Numbered from the stretch's first letter, positions 43,164 through 51,761 are shown. The stretch is 64,000 nucleotides of DNA from SIG307 sp045596385 (GCA_045596385.1 JAZOCC010000014.1:42461-106460), one strand, 5' to 3'. The notes: a model not told the origin generated them from the sequence alone. A program made the numbers and translations.

Positions 43164-44036
43164 ATGAGGAAGAAGAAAGAGAACAGAACCTCCGGGAGCG
43201 TGCGTTTTTTGCTGGAAGGGGTAGTGATGCATGCGGTAATGGTAAGTTACCGGCGTTTTACGAAAATAATACCGGAGCATGCTCACGGAGAAAATGTATA
43301 TGAGATTCATTATGTAACGGAAGGCGTCGGGGAAGTTTCTTTAAACCGGCAGCGGTATCAGTTGACGCCCGGAACGCTTTATATTACAGGTCCCGGGATA
43401 CTGCATGAACAGTTGGCGGATGAGGCAAACCCGGTTACGGAGTTCGGCTTGTATTTACAAACGGAGGGAGAGCACAAAGGCGGCGAACTGTTACAGATTA
43501 TGAGAGAGCATCCGTTATGGTGCGGAATGGGAAGAGATGGGCTCCGTTCTCTGATGGAGCAAATCCTTTCGGAGCAGGCGGGAAATTTACCGGGAAGCGC
43601 CGAAAAACGGGTGCATTTGCTGGCAGAGTTTGTGATAGAGTGTATCCGGAGTATCGGCCTGAAGGAAGAAAAGAACGGTGCGCTGCCGTTACCGGAGGAA
43701 GAGTTTTCTACAAATCCGGTACGGGAAGAAACCATGCTGCTGGTTGCGGACGAGATATTTTTATATGAATATCGGGACATTACATTAGAGGGGATGGCAA
43801 AACGTCTGGGGCTCAGCGTACGTCAGACGCAACGATTTTTGGAGAGAATGTACGGAAAACCATTTACCCGGAAAAAGCTGGAGGCCAGAATGTCGGCGGC
43901 GGTTCCGATGCTACAGAACGGACGCTATACGATTACCGAAATCAGTGAGCGATTGGGGTATTCGTCTCCGGACCATTTTTCCCATGCCTTTTCCGGGTAT
44001 TACGGTTATGTTCCCAGCAGTCTCAGAAAAAAGTAG
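43164..44036 (+). CDS. AraC-family transcriptional regulator
   Basis: 290 residues. An N-terminal cupin-like sensing domain (PEHAHGENVYEIHYVTEGVGE, GTLYITGPGILHEQ) and a C-terminal double helix-turn-helix (about 190-290; RLGLSVRQTQRFLERMYGKPF, and ITEISERLGYSSPDHFSHAFSGYYGYVPSSL). Such proteins bind a sugar and activate nearby catabolic genes. Its position opposite the YczE-GH95 pair suggests that it controls them. It ends nine bases from the convergent rubredoxin stop without a visible terminator. Confidence 0.93.
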   Translation: MRKKKENRTSGSVRFLLEGVVMHAVMVSYRRFTKIIPEHAHGENVYEIHYVTEGVGEVSLNRQRYQLTPGTLYITGPGILHEQLADEANPVTEFGLYLQTEGEHKGGELLQIMREHPLWCGMGRDGLRSLMEQILSEQAGNLPGSAEKRVHLLAEFVIECIRSIGLKEEKNGALPLPEEEFSTNPVREETMLLVADEIFLYEYRDITLEGMAKRLGLSVRQTQRFLERMYGKPFTRKKLEARMSAAVPMLQNGRYTITEISERLGYSSPDHFSHAFSGYYGYVPSSLRKK

Positions 44037-44045
44037 GCAGTTGCC

Positions 44046-44201
44046 TTACTGCTCGGAGAATTGGTCTTTGCCTACGCCACACAGCGGACATACCCAGTCT
44101 TCCGGGACATTTTCCCAAGGGGTGCCCGGTGCGATACCGTTGTCCGGATCGCCGGCTGCTTCATCATACACATAGCCGCATACATCACATACATAAGTCA
44201 T
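44046..44201 (-). CDS. Rubredoxin
   Basis: 51 residues from ATG 44201, with AAAGGAGG upstream. It has the two metal-binding pairs CDVCGY (Cys5, Cys8) and CPLCGVGK (Cys38, Cys41), the GDPDNGIAPGTPWENVPEDW core and the normal length. It carries one electron on an iron coordinated by four cysteines. In anaerobes it usually serves rubrerythrin or other oxygen/peroxide reductases. No such partner is in the window. Confidence 0.97.
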   Translation of the reverse strand: MTYVCDVCGYVYDEAAGDPDNGIAPGTPWENVPEDWVCPLCGVGKDQFSEQ

Positions 44202-44371
44202 AATAATACCTCCTTTTGGTAATGAAGTTGTTTATGGTGCAAAATGCCATATTCGTTTTTTCGCTCGGCAAAGCCTTGCAAAACTTTTTCCAAGGCCGCG
44301 TGTGCGTTCATATATAGTATATCACAAAGTAGAAAAAAATAACAGTTTTTTTCTTAAAACAGAAGGCTTCG

Positions 44372-44399
44372 TTGACAGGAAAAAAAGTAGGAGTATAAT
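44372..44399 (+). promoter_or_regulatory. Promoter of the TetR-MCP operon
   Basis: Perfect TTGACA (44372-44377), 16-bp spacer, TATAAT (44394-44399). Confidence 0.75.
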
Positions 44400-44416
44400 G
44401 AAATTATAATCTGCAA

Positions 44417-44436
44417 CATATGTTTTAAAACAAATG
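44417..44436. promoter_or_regulatory. 20-bp palindrome, likely TetR autoregulatory operator
   Basis: CATATGTTTT/AAAACAAATG, symmetrical except one position per arm, 18 bp downstream of the -10 box and 40 bp before the TetR start codon. Confidence 0.6.
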
Positions 44437-44476
44437 TGACAGGTGTTTCCGGCAGTAAGGAAAGGAGCGTGATTAT

Positions 44477-45088
44477 GTGCCGCCAAAGGCAAAATTTACG
44501 AAGGAAGAGATTATTGCGACTGCACTTAATATAGTAAAAGAACAGGGGATTGAAGCGCTAACGGCTCGTTCTCTTGCAAAAGAATTAGGGAGTTCTGCCA
44601 GACCGATTTTTACGGTATTTGCGAGTATGGAGGAAGTACAGGCAGAAGTCCGCAATGCAGCAATGAAAGTGTTTGAAGCTTATGCGGAGATTGCGGGGGA
44701 GTATACTCCGGTATTTAAACAAATCGGGATTCAGATGATACAGTTTGCAAACAGAGAGCCGAAATTGTTTCAACTTTTGTATATGCAGGAACATAGCGAC
44801 AGTAAGAGCTTTGAAGAACACTTAAAGTATCTGGGGGACACGGGAGAGTTGTGCCTGACGGTGTTGGAGCAGGAATACGGATTGACCCGGAAGGAAGCGG
44901 TAGCTTTATTTAAGCAGGTATGGATTTTTACATACGGAGTTTGTGTGCTTTGCGCCACGGGAGCATGCCGGTTCAAAGAAGCGGAGATTCAGGAAATGTT
45001 AAGTAGGGAGTTTGTAAGCATGCTTGTTTTGATTAAGAGCGGCAGACTGGAAAATTGTGAGGTTGTACCGGAGAAGAAGACAAAGTAA
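44477..45088 (+). CDS. TetR-family transcriptional regulator
   Basis: 203 residues from GTG 44477 (GGAG upstream). The N-terminal helix-turn-helix is clear: FTKEEIIATALNIVKEQGIEALTARSLAKELGSSARPIFTVF. The C-terminal ligand domain is of the TetR_C33-like type with Cys residues in GVCVLCATGAC. Ligand unknown. A palindrome in its leader suggests autorepression. The chemoreceptor-like gene follows after 47 bp and is probably cotranscribed. Confidence 0.92.
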   Translation: MPPKAKFTKEEIIATALNIVKEQGIEALTARSLAKELGSSARPIFTVFASMEEVQAEVRNAAMKVFEAYAEIAGEYTPVFKQIGIQMIQFANREPKLFQLLYMQEHSDSKSFEEHLKYLGDTGELCLTVLEQEYGLTRKEAVALFKQVWIFTYGVCVLCATGACRFKEAEIQEMLSREFVSMLVLIKSGRLENCEVVPEKKTK

Positions 45089-45135
45089 GAGTGCGAAGGA
45101 AGTACAGACGAAAGTCTGCGGAAAGGAGCATGGAT

Positions 45136-46644
45136 ATGAACGGTGTATTGCAGATGAATGAACAGCAGGCGAACAAGGTGGTTGCAAAGGTGATGCGAAT
45201 TACTTTTTTCATCTTTGTACTGGTATTCGGACTGAATGTGGCAGGGATTTTTGTTGTGGACCAGACGATTATGACAGTTGCGTTTGTGGCAGGTTCTGTA
45301 TTTCTATGGCTGCCGACGCTGTTTCACCGAATCGGGCAAGGTTCGGCCGGTTGGATTAAGTATTTGAATGTGGTTTGTGCTTCGTTGTTTATTTTGTTGA
45401 CAACAACTACCTTAAGTTTTCATGTGATTGTAATTTACGTGTATGCAATTGCGATTGCAAGTTTGTACTTCTCGAAGAAGTTAAATATATTAGCTACGGT
45501 TATCAATGTAGTCGGCGTGTCGGTGGGACAGATTTTGGCATTTCAATGGAATACATTACCGGATAAGAATTTTGACACGATGTATGATGTGTTGGTATAC
45601 AGTGTAGCACCGAGAGCTTTGACGTTGATTGCGATTGCGGCTATTTTTACCATGCTTTGCAGCAGGACGGCAACTATGTTAGGAAATCTGATGGGTGCGG
45701 AAGAACAAAAGGAAATGTTGGAACGTATGACAAGACTTCGTGAACAGAATAGCCAAGTGTCGAGGCAGTTGCTTACGTTTGTGGAAGAACTGGAGCAGCT
45801 TACCCGGATTTCAAATGAGACGAATCAAAAAGTGGCGGATGAGACGGAAGCAATTATGCGCGGAACGAAAGAAAACGCAGACCAGATTTATGTGATGAAC
45901 GACGGATTGGCGGATATTACCGGGCAGATGGCGCAGTTGGGTGACATGAGTGACCGGCTTGCGAAAGCGGCGGAACAGATTAGAGAGCTTTCTTCCGGAA
46001 ATCAGAAGACCATGGATTTGGCTACGGATCGTATGTTACATATTTCCGAAAGTGCCCGGGAGTGTAAGAAGGTAATTGAGATTCTGGGAGAGCAGTCCAA
46101 TGAGATTATGGGAATTATTCAGACGATTACAGATATTTCGGCGCAAACAAAGCTCCTGGCTTTAAATGCTACGATTGAGGCGGCAAGAGCAGGGGAACAC
46201 GGAAGAGGATTTGCGGTCGTTGCGGAGGAGATACAGAAGCTTTCCGAACAGACACAGATTGCGGTAGAAAGCATCGGTACAATTGTCAATGAAGTAGTAA
46301 AAAGTACGGAGGAAGCGGTTGCTTCCATGGAACAGAGCGCAGAATTGACAGAGCAGGGATTATTGCAGATGAAAGAAGCGGGAGCGTCTACTCATACAAT
46401 TACGAAAGCAAACGAAACAATGACCGCACAGATTGATGAGGTGGACCGGATTACGAAAACACTTTTGGAGACAGAAAAGCAGGTGGCAAGCGGTATGGAA
46501 CAGGTACATCAGAATACCGAAGTGAACTTATCTGCGGTGGAGCATGTTGCGGATGCTACGAAGGAAAGTCGAAGAGGAACGGAGAGTCTGGTGGATATGG
46601 TTCACAGAATTAAGAACCTTGCGGGACAGTTGGCGGAGGAATAA
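45136..46644 (+). CDS. Methyl-accepting chemotaxis-like protein
   Basis: 502 residues from ATG 45136, seven bases after AAAGGAG. Six hydrophobic helices in the first ~190 residues form the membrane part without a large extracellular sensing domain; there is no HAMP motif. The cytoplasmic part is a signalling coiled coil with the hairpin tip ITDISAQTKLLALNATIEAARAGEHGRGFAVVAEEI, the CheA/CheW interaction site. No other chemotaxis gene is near. It may respond to membrane state or energy level rather than a soluble ligand. Confidence 0.9.
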   Translation: MNGVLQMNEQQANKVVAKVMRITFFIFVLVFGLNVAGIFVVDQTIMTVAFVAGSVFLWLPTLFHRIGQGSAGWIKYLNVVCASLFILLTTTTLSFHVIVIYVYAIAIASLYFSKKLNILATVINVVGVSVGQILAFQWNTLPDKNFDTMYDVLVYSVAPRALTLIAIAAIFTMLCSRTATMLGNLMGAEEQKEMLERMTRLREQNSQVSRQLLTFVEELEQLTRISNETNQKVADETEAIMRGTKENADQIYVMNDGLADITGQMAQLGDMSDRLAKAAEQIRELSSGNQKTMDLATDRMLHISESARECKKVIEILGEQSNEIMGIIQTITDISAQTKLLALNATIEAARAGEHGRGFAVVAEEIQKLSEQTQIAVESIGTIVNEVVKSTEEAVASMEQSAELTEQGLLQMKEAGASTHTITKANETMTAQIDEVDRITKTLLETEKQVASGMEQVHQNTEVNLSAVEHVADATKESRRGTESLVDMVHRIKNLAGQLAEE

Positions 46645-46662
46645 TAGATAAGTGACGTAGAA

Positions 46663-46695
46663 AGGACACACCGGGAAAGGTAGTGTCCTTTTCTT
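46663..46695 (+). terminator. Terminator after the chemoreceptor-like gene
   Basis: AGGACAC / GTGTCCT stem around GGGAAAGGTA, then TTTTCTT. Confidence 0.75.
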
Positions 46696-46722
46696 ATATC
46701 ACGGGGAATTTTTACACACTTA

Positions 46723-46751
46723 TTGCAGAATCTCCCAAAGGGTGCTATACT
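46723..46751 (+). promoter_or_regulatory. Promoter of the gtrA-like gene
   Basis: TTGCAG (46723-46728), 17-bp spacer, TATACT (46746-46751). Confidence 0.7.
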
Positions 46752-46783
46752 AAACTGTGTTGTTGTGATGAAAAGGAGGAAGT

Positions 46784-47245
46784 ATGGAAACGATGAAAAA
46801 TCTATTTAAAAAATACAAGGAAATCATTATGTATTTGGTGTTCGGAGTGGCTACAACGGTGGTAAACTGGATTGTATATATTATCTGCACGAAGTTGTTC
46901 GGACTTTCGGGGGCAGAGCTTTCCAATGGGCAGATTGCCGTTTGTAACGGAATTGCATGGGTGGTTGCGGTGACTTTTGCGTTTATTACCAATAAGTTGT
47001 TTGTATTTGAAAGTAAAAGCACGGAAAAGAAGTTTTTACTGGTGGAAGCGGCAAAGTTTTACGGTTCCCGTATTTTTTCGGGTATCTTTGAAATTTTGTT
47101 GCCGAGCGGCCTGATTGCAATCGGTTTGAATCAGTCGGTATTCGGTGTGGAGGGTGCGATTGCCAAAGCGATTACCAGCGTTGTGGTGATTGTGATGAAC
47201 TATGTGTTAAGCAAGCTGTTTGTGTTCCGCAAGAAGAAAAAATAA
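46784..47245 (+). CDS. GtrA family membrane protein
   Basis: 153 residues, start after AAGGAGG. Four membrane helices, with the GtrA pattern YLVFGVATTVVNWIVYIICT, NGIAWVVAVTFAFITNKLFVFES and VVVIVMNYVLSKLFVFRKKKK at the C-terminus. These proteins are thought to flip undecaprenyl-linked sugars for wall or surface glycan modification. It has no glycosyltransferase neighbour here, so its partner is unknown. Confidence 0.9.
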   Translation: METMKNLFKKYKEIIMYLVFGVATTVVNWIVYIICTKLFGLSGAELSNGQIAVCNGIAWVVAVTFAFITNKLFVFESKSTEKKFLLVEAAKFYGSRIFSGIFEILLPSGLIAIGLNQSVFGVEGAIAKAITSVVVIVMNYVLSKLFVFRKKKK

Positions 47246-47290
47246 TACGAAGGATTGCTGTGAAAGGAGAGCCGGCAAGGCGACAAAAAG

Positions 47291-48508
47291 ATGAGCGATT
47301 TGTTTACAATAAAAGGAATGGTAACGGTAAAAAAAGGTGAAGCCCGAAGCTTAAAAGCAGGCGGTCTTTGGATTTATGATAACGAAATCGATACGATTAC
47401 CGGTGCGGTGGAAGACGGTGAGCTGGTGCGTGTAAACGACTTTGACGGGTATGTCCTGGGAACCGGGTTTCTGAATCGCAAGTCTAAGCTTATGGTGCGT
47501 ATGCTGACCAGAGATAAGGATGCGGAGATCAATGAGGAGTTTCTTGAGAAAAGAGTACGTGCAGCCTGGGAGTATCGGAAAAAGACGGTGGATACAAGCA
47601 GTTGTCGTTTGATTTTCGGAGAAGCGGACTTTTTGCCGGGCCTTGTGGTGGACAAGTTTTCCGATGTATGTGTAGTACAGTCTTTGGCGCTTGGAATCGA
47701 CCGGTTAAAGCCGGTAATACTGGATGCGCTTAAGAAGGTATTGGCAGAGGACGGAATCACCCTCCGCGGTATTTATGAGCGCAGTGATGCCAAAGTCCGG
47801 GAACAGGAAGGCATGGAGCGTTTTAAAGGTTTTTTGACGGACCCGTTTGAGACGGAAGTAGAGATTGTAGAAAACGGTGTAAAGTACTTAGTAGATATTG
47901 CGGACGGTCAGAAGACCGGATTTTTCTTAGACCAGAAGTATAATCGCTTGGCGGTGCAGAAGCTTTGTAAGGATGCAAAGGTACTGGATTGCTTTACCCA
48001 TACCGGTTCCTTTGCCTTAAATGCCGGTATTGCAGGAGCGGCGAGCGTTCTCGGTGTGGATGCCTCGGAGTTGGCTACGGAGCAGGCGAGAAAGAATGCG
48101 GAGTTAAACGGGCTGTCCGATACCGTAAAGTTTCAATGTGCGGACGTATTCGAACTTTTGCCGGAGCTTGAGCGTGCGGGAGAGCAGTTTGATGTGGTCA
48201 TCTTAGATCCGCCGGCCTTTACCAAGTCCCGGAACTCCGTGAAGAATGCAGTAAGAGGCTACCGTGAAATCAATATCCGCGGCATGAAGTTAGTAAAAGA
48301 CGGAGGGTATCTTTGTACCTGTTCCTGCTCTCATTTTATGACGCCGGAGCTTTTTACGGAGACCATTGCCCAGGCGGCAAGGGATGCCCATGTACGTCTG
48401 CGTCAGGTAGAGTACCGTACTCAGGCAGCGGACCATCCGATATTGTGGGCGGCCAATGAGTCGTACTATTTAAAGTTCTATGTCATGCAGGTCGTGAAGA
48501 ACTTTTAG
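47291..48508 (+). CDS. Class I rRNA methyltransferase with PUA domain (RlmI-like)
   Basis: 405 residues. N-terminal PUA domain (VKKGEARSLKAGGLWIYDNEI), central domain, then a SAM-binding Rossmann fold with VLDCFTHTGSFALNA, GVDASELATEQARKNAELNG and VILDPPAFTKSR, and the conserved YLCTCSCSHFM loop. In the family, RlmI methylates a cytosine of 23S rRNA; the exact target cannot be told from sequence. It has a ribosome site GAAAGGAG and stands alone downstream of gtrA. Confidence 0.92.
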   Translation: MSDLFTIKGMVTVKKGEARSLKAGGLWIYDNEIDTITGAVEDGELVRVNDFDGYVLGTGFLNRKSKLMVRMLTRDKDAEINEEFLEKRVRAAWEYRKKTVDTSSCRLIFGEADFLPGLVVDKFSDVCVVQSLALGIDRLKPVILDALKKVLAEDGITLRGIYERSDAKVREQEGMERFKGFLTDPFETEVEIVENGVKYLVDIADGQKTGFFLDQKYNRLAVQKLCKDAKVLDCFTHTGSFALNAGIAGAASVLGVDASELATEQARKNAELNGLSDTVKFQCADVFELLPELERAGEQFDVVILDPPAFTKSRNSVKNAVRGYREINIRGMKLVKDGGYLCTCSCSHFMTPELFTETIAQAARDAHVRLRQVEYRTQAADHPILWAANESYYLKFYVMQVVKNF

Positions 48509-48593
48509 GTAGAATTTATTAGAGAATGCTTTACCGGTAATTGATATACGTGGCTACTGGATAGGCCCTTTGGTTGAATGGATGGGGAGATTT

Positions 48594-49007
48594 ATGAGGA
48601 AACATAAAAAATGTGGAATAGTATTGATTGCTTTGCTGAGTGTGGTGGTTGTCTTTTTTTCAATTAAATCATATTATTATTTCAAAATTAGTAGTGTTAA
48701 GCTACCGGATGACACAAAAACAATAAAGATGCAGACGTATGTCTCGGATATCTATGGGACGCATGTATGTGCTGAGAAAGTGGTAGAATCCGAATTGGAC
48801 TATGAGCAGTTTATTAAGTGCATTCGTGAAATTAATACAGATGATAATATAAAGATTTATCCAGTTTATAAAGAAGGCAGTAAGTATTCAGTATGGCACG
48901 ATGATTATAGTGTGTTGTTGGTAAACAGTATAGCTGATAGAGAAAAAGAGGGAAAGAATTACTATCTGATAACCAATAATACACCGTATGGTTCCTTATT
49001 TTACTGA
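48594..49007 (+). CDS. Small membrane-anchored or secreted protein, unknown
   Basis: 137 residues from ATG 48594 (GGGGAG upstream). A basic N-terminus and one hydrophobic helix (about residues 9-27) are followed by an extracytoplasmic part of about 110 residues rich in Lys, Glu, Tyr and Ile. I recognise no domain. The gene and the next two are AT-rich compared with neighbours, which suggests later gain. Length and topology resemble small secreted proteins from variable loci. Confidence 0.65.
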   Translation: MRKHKKCGIVLIALLSVVVVFFSIKSYYYFKISSVKLPDDTKTIKMQTYVSDIYGTHVCAEKVVESELDYEQFIKCIREINTDDNIKIYPVYKEGSKYSVWHDDYSVLLVNSIADREKEGKNYYLITNNTPYGSLFY

Positions 49008-49064
49008 GCATTTTGAAAAGGTGTATATGAGAAAAAGACTTTTTGAGTATGAGGTAGATGTGGG

Positions 49065-49535
49065 ATGAAAAGACGCAAGAAAAAAGTCAAATTTGGGATT
49101 CTAATCTTTTTACTGGTTGTAGCAGTATATTCCTTTTTCTATGTACATAATCTGGATAAGGCGTCAGAGTATTTAGAAGCTTTTCTGGATAAGTCGTTCT
49201 CTTTATCGGTAACAAAGGACGGGTATTATTTAGATATAATCCCATATGAAGATTTATCTTCGAAATATAGGTCGGCGGTTTCCGAAGAGGAGTTTACCGG
49301 AGCTGATACGGATGAGGAATGCATGGCTCTTTATGAGAAAATCAGGAAGACGACTTGGAGCGAAAGGAATACCTCTTTTTTTACAACGAAGGGAATGAAA
49401 AAAGGTGGTTATTCGGAAATCTTAATTGTTGACGATATTACCTATCGGGTAAACCATGATATTGATGTACGAATCGGGTATTTTACTTTTGAACCATATA
49501 TCTCGAAATGGATAATAACGATAGAAACGGAGTAG
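49065..49535 (+). CDS. Small membrane-anchored or secreted protein, unknown
   Basis: 156 residues. Basic N-terminus (MKRRKKKVK), one hydrophobic helix (about 10-27), then an extracytoplasmic domain with many Tyr, Glu and Asp (YLEAFLDKSFSLSVTKDGYY) and no cysteine pair. The plan is like the preceding gene (basic start, one helix, about 110-130 outside residues) but sequence similarity is low. The ribosome site is weak (GAGGTAG). The two could encode a secreted pair. Unknown function. Confidence 0.6.
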   Translation: MKRRKKKVKFGILIFLLVVAVYSFFYVHNLDKASEYLEAFLDKSFSLSVTKDGYYLDIIPYEDLSSKYRSAVSEEEFTGADTDEECMALYEKIRKTTWSERNTSFFTTKGMKKGGYSEILIVDDITYRVNHDIDVRIGYFTFEPYISKWIITIETE

Positions 49536-49553
49536 TATTTTAGGAGGATGCGG

Positions 49554-49811
49554 ATGATTACACTATTCAACAGAAAAGAACTTACGGTAACCTTTGACTT
49601 AAGCGAGCAGGCGCGTATACGCACGCTTCTTGCAGCAGAGGGGATTGATTACTCCGTGAAAACGGTAAACCGTATGAGCGCATCACCGATATCTTCCGGG
49701 AGCCGGTCACGTACCGGCACCTATGGGCAGAATACGGAGGCGATGATTGAGTATAGTATTTATGTGAAAAAAACGGATTACGAGAGAGCAATAAAGGCAA
49801 TTCAGAAATAA
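49554..49811 (+). CDS. Small conserved protein, DUF2007-like
   Basis: 85 residues from ATG 49554, six bases after AGGAGG. The pattern ITLFNRKELTVTFDLSEQARIRTLLAAEGIDYSVK resembles the alpha-beta DUF2007 fold (a stretch that finds a short helix then LLAAEGI). C-terminal YSIYVKKTDYERAIKAIQ completes a beta-alpha unit. I am moderately sure. The ribosome site and position before a terminator support a real gene. Confidence 0.6.
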   Translation: MITLFNRKELTVTFDLSEQARIRTLLAAEGIDYSVKTVNRMSASPISSGSRSRTGTYGQNTEAMIEYSIYVKKTDYERAIKAIQK

Positions 49812-49820
49812 ACGAAAAAA

Positions 49821-49850
49821 GAGAAAGTCTATAGGCGACTTTCTCTTTTG
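49821..49850. terminator. Bidirectional terminator
   Basis: GAGAAAGTC / GACTTTCTC stem with loop TATAGGC, then TTTTG; the minus strand side has AAAAAA-complementary T-rich sequence behind the next gene. Confidence 0.8.
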
Positions 49851-49852
49851 TA

Positions 49853-50620
49853 TTATGCGGACGGTTTTCTTTTACAAAAATACAGAACGGAATATACCAG
49901 CATCTCAGCAACGAAAAACAGCGTAATATTGATCACCGGCATAATGTATGGTGAAATTGCTTCGGGGAATAGATAAAACGGGTCCCGTACCACAAAGAAC
50001 CAGTTAAAAAAGTGAGAGTAGTTTTCCGAGATGCCGTTGTAGATGCTGTTTCCGAGGATGGCCCACAGTGTCATACCTGCCAGTACAAAAAGTTCCCGGT
50101 AGCATGTTTTAAAGCGTATGTTCGTGCTCTCATAAACCAGAACCACCAGACCGTACACCACCATAATACCATGGAACAGCAGTGTCTGGATGACCCGATA
50201 AGAAAATGGAGCGACCTGATGCCACATCAATCCCGCAGGATAAATCAGGTAGACCAGGTTGGAAATAAAGCCGAGCAAAGCAAAAGAGGTTCTGTATTTT
50301 TTCAAGAAGCTGTTGTGATAGCTTAAAAAGCACATAACGCACATGGCGGTGCAAGCGTGAAACGGCAGCTTCTCGATGTCAATTTCATTGTAGGCAAGGG
50401 GCATGAGAAAGAAATCCGCAACATAGAGCCCGAAGGCGGAGAAAATCAGTATACGGGAAAAATGTTCTCTTGCCTTGGCGGATTTGTTTTTCAAACGTAA
50501 CAGTATAACCGTCGATACCGTTAGAGTAACAAAAATGTATATGAGATGCCAAATATCAAAGCAGGAAAAAAGAACGCCGTCCTTTTTGTCCGATAAAAGC
50601 TTGTGTAAAACCGAATACAT
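49853..50620 (-). CDS. TIGR02206/YwaF family membrane protein
   Basis: 255 residues with about six membrane helices. Pattern of the TMEM164/YwaF family: LPFHACTAMCVMCFLSYHN, FISNLVYLIYPAGLMWHQV and HGIMVVYGLVVLVYE. The function in bacteria is unknown. Its stop overlaps the terminator region shared with the plus strand gene. The start has a GGGAGAC site. Confidence 0.83.
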   Translation of the reverse strand: MYSVLHKLLSDKKDGVLFSCFDIWHLIYIFVTLTVSTVILLRLKNKSAKAREHFSRILIFSAFGLYVADFFLMPLAYNEIDIEKLPFHACTAMCVMCFLSYHNSFLKKYRTSFALLGFISNLVYLIYPAGLMWHQVAPFSYRVIQTLLFHGIMVVYGLVVLVYESTNIRFKTCYRELFVLAGMTLWAILGNSIYNGISENYSHFFNWFFVVRDPFYLFPEAISPYIMPVINITLFFVAEMLVYSVLYFCKRKPSA

Positions 50621-50684
50621 AGAGCGTCTCCCTTCTTTTTATGCTAATATTGTAACATAAAGAAGGAAACTTTTCAAATTCCCC

Positions 50685-50714
50685 TTTACAAATCATAGAA
50701 AATGACGATATAAT
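50685..50714 (+). promoter_or_regulatory. Promoter of the FliD-like gene
   Basis: TTTACA (50685-50690), 18-bp spacer, TATAAT (50709-50714). Confidence 0.65.
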
Positions 50715-50779
50715 AGATATAAGGAAAAGTGTCTTTTAACGTACCAATGAATAAGCATAAGTCAAGGAGGGCGATGCAT

Positions 50780-51571
50780 ATGTCATTTTTTAATTATTCC
50801 AGTACATTATTTAGTGGGATGAGCAGTTCCGGCACCGGTTTTTCCGGGCTTCTCGGTGAGTATAACCAGATTCGGAACGGCACCTACGGAAGACTTTTAA
50901 AGGCGTATTATAAGAAGTACAATGCGGACGGTACCGCGAAGTCTTCGACTACAGAAAGTAATAAAACAACCAATAAGGGAAAAACCAGTTCCGATACGGT
51001 AGACACCGCAAAGGAATTGGATACCGTAAAGGATTCCGCTACGGCACTGCAGAATGCGGCAATGAAGCTGGCTGCGGTAAAGACCGGTTCTTCCTCTCTT
51101 TATGAGAAGAAGACGATTGTGGATACCAACGAGGACGGTTCCACCTCTACCCGGACGGACTATGATTACGATACCTTGGTAAAGTCGGTACAGTCCTTTG
51201 TGTCTGCGTATAACGATACCTTGGAGTCGGTGGGAACGATTGAGGCGTCTTCCGTACAGCAGAAGACCCAGTGGATGACCCAGGTGACCAAGCAGTATAC
51301 GGATGAGCTTGCGGGCGTAGGAATTTCCGTTGATAAGGACGGACGTCTTGCTCTGGATGAGAAGGTATTTCGTGAAAAGGATATGTCGGAGCTTCAGGAT
51401 TTCTTCGAAGGAACCAATTCCGCTCTGGGTCAGCTTGCCAGAAAGGCATCCGGACTTGCGGGAGCGGCGGAGCTTCAGGCAACAAAGGCAGCCTCCGCAT
51501 ACACGGCAAACGGCAACAACTATCCGACCAATGCCATGAATTCCGGTACGTTGTTTGATTCCTTGTTCTAG
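50780..51571 (+). CDS. Short FliD-like (flagellar cap-like) protein
   Basis: 263 residues from ATG 50780, nine bases after AAGGAGG. There is no signal peptide. The N-terminal 90 residues are Ser/Gly/Thr-rich. The C-terminal half matches the tail of FliD: YDTLVKSVQSFVSAYNDTLESVG, then VGISVDKDGRLALDEKVF and a helix with QDFFEGTNSALGQLARKASG. Full FliD is 400-500 residues and has N-terminal and D1/D2 domains missing here. It is single-gene and away from other flagellar genes. Confidence 0.75.
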   Translation: MSFFNYSSTLFSGMSSSGTGFSGLLGEYNQIRNGTYGRLLKAYYKKYNADGTAKSSTTESNKTTNKGKTSSDTVDTAKELDTVKDSATALQNAAMKLAAVKTGSSSLYEKKTIVDTNEDGSTSTRTDYDYDTLVKSVQSFVSAYNDTLESVGTIEASSVQQKTQWMTQVTKQYTDELAGVGISVDKDGRLALDEKVFREKDMSELQDFFEGTNSALGQLARKASGLAGAAELQATKAASAYTANGNNYPTNAMNSGTLFDSLF

Positions 51572-51617
51572 GTTTGTTTTTTCGAAAAGAATAGTATTCA
51601 TTTTGATACGAATGAGA

Positions 51618-51647
51618 GGCTGTCGCAAGAAGCGACGGCCTTTTTTG
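51618..51647 (+). terminator. Terminator after the FliD-like gene
   Basis: Nine-base-pair stem GGCTGTCGC / GCGACGGCC (one G-T) with loop AAGAA, then TTTTTT. Confidence 0.85.
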
Positions 51648-51687
51648 TCGCAAGGAGGCAAAGACAATGTGACGCATATATGGTGGA

Positions 51688-51716
51688 TTGCAAAAGGTCT
51701 CGGAGTATGATACTAT
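51688..51716 (+). promoter_or_regulatory. Promoter of the endonuclease IV gene
   Basis: TTGCAA (51688-51693), 17-bp spacer, TACTAT (51711-51716). Confidence 0.6.
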
Positions 51717-51761
51717 GGAGGGGCAGGGAGACGCAAAGTGGTGTGAGAAAGGAGATAAACT

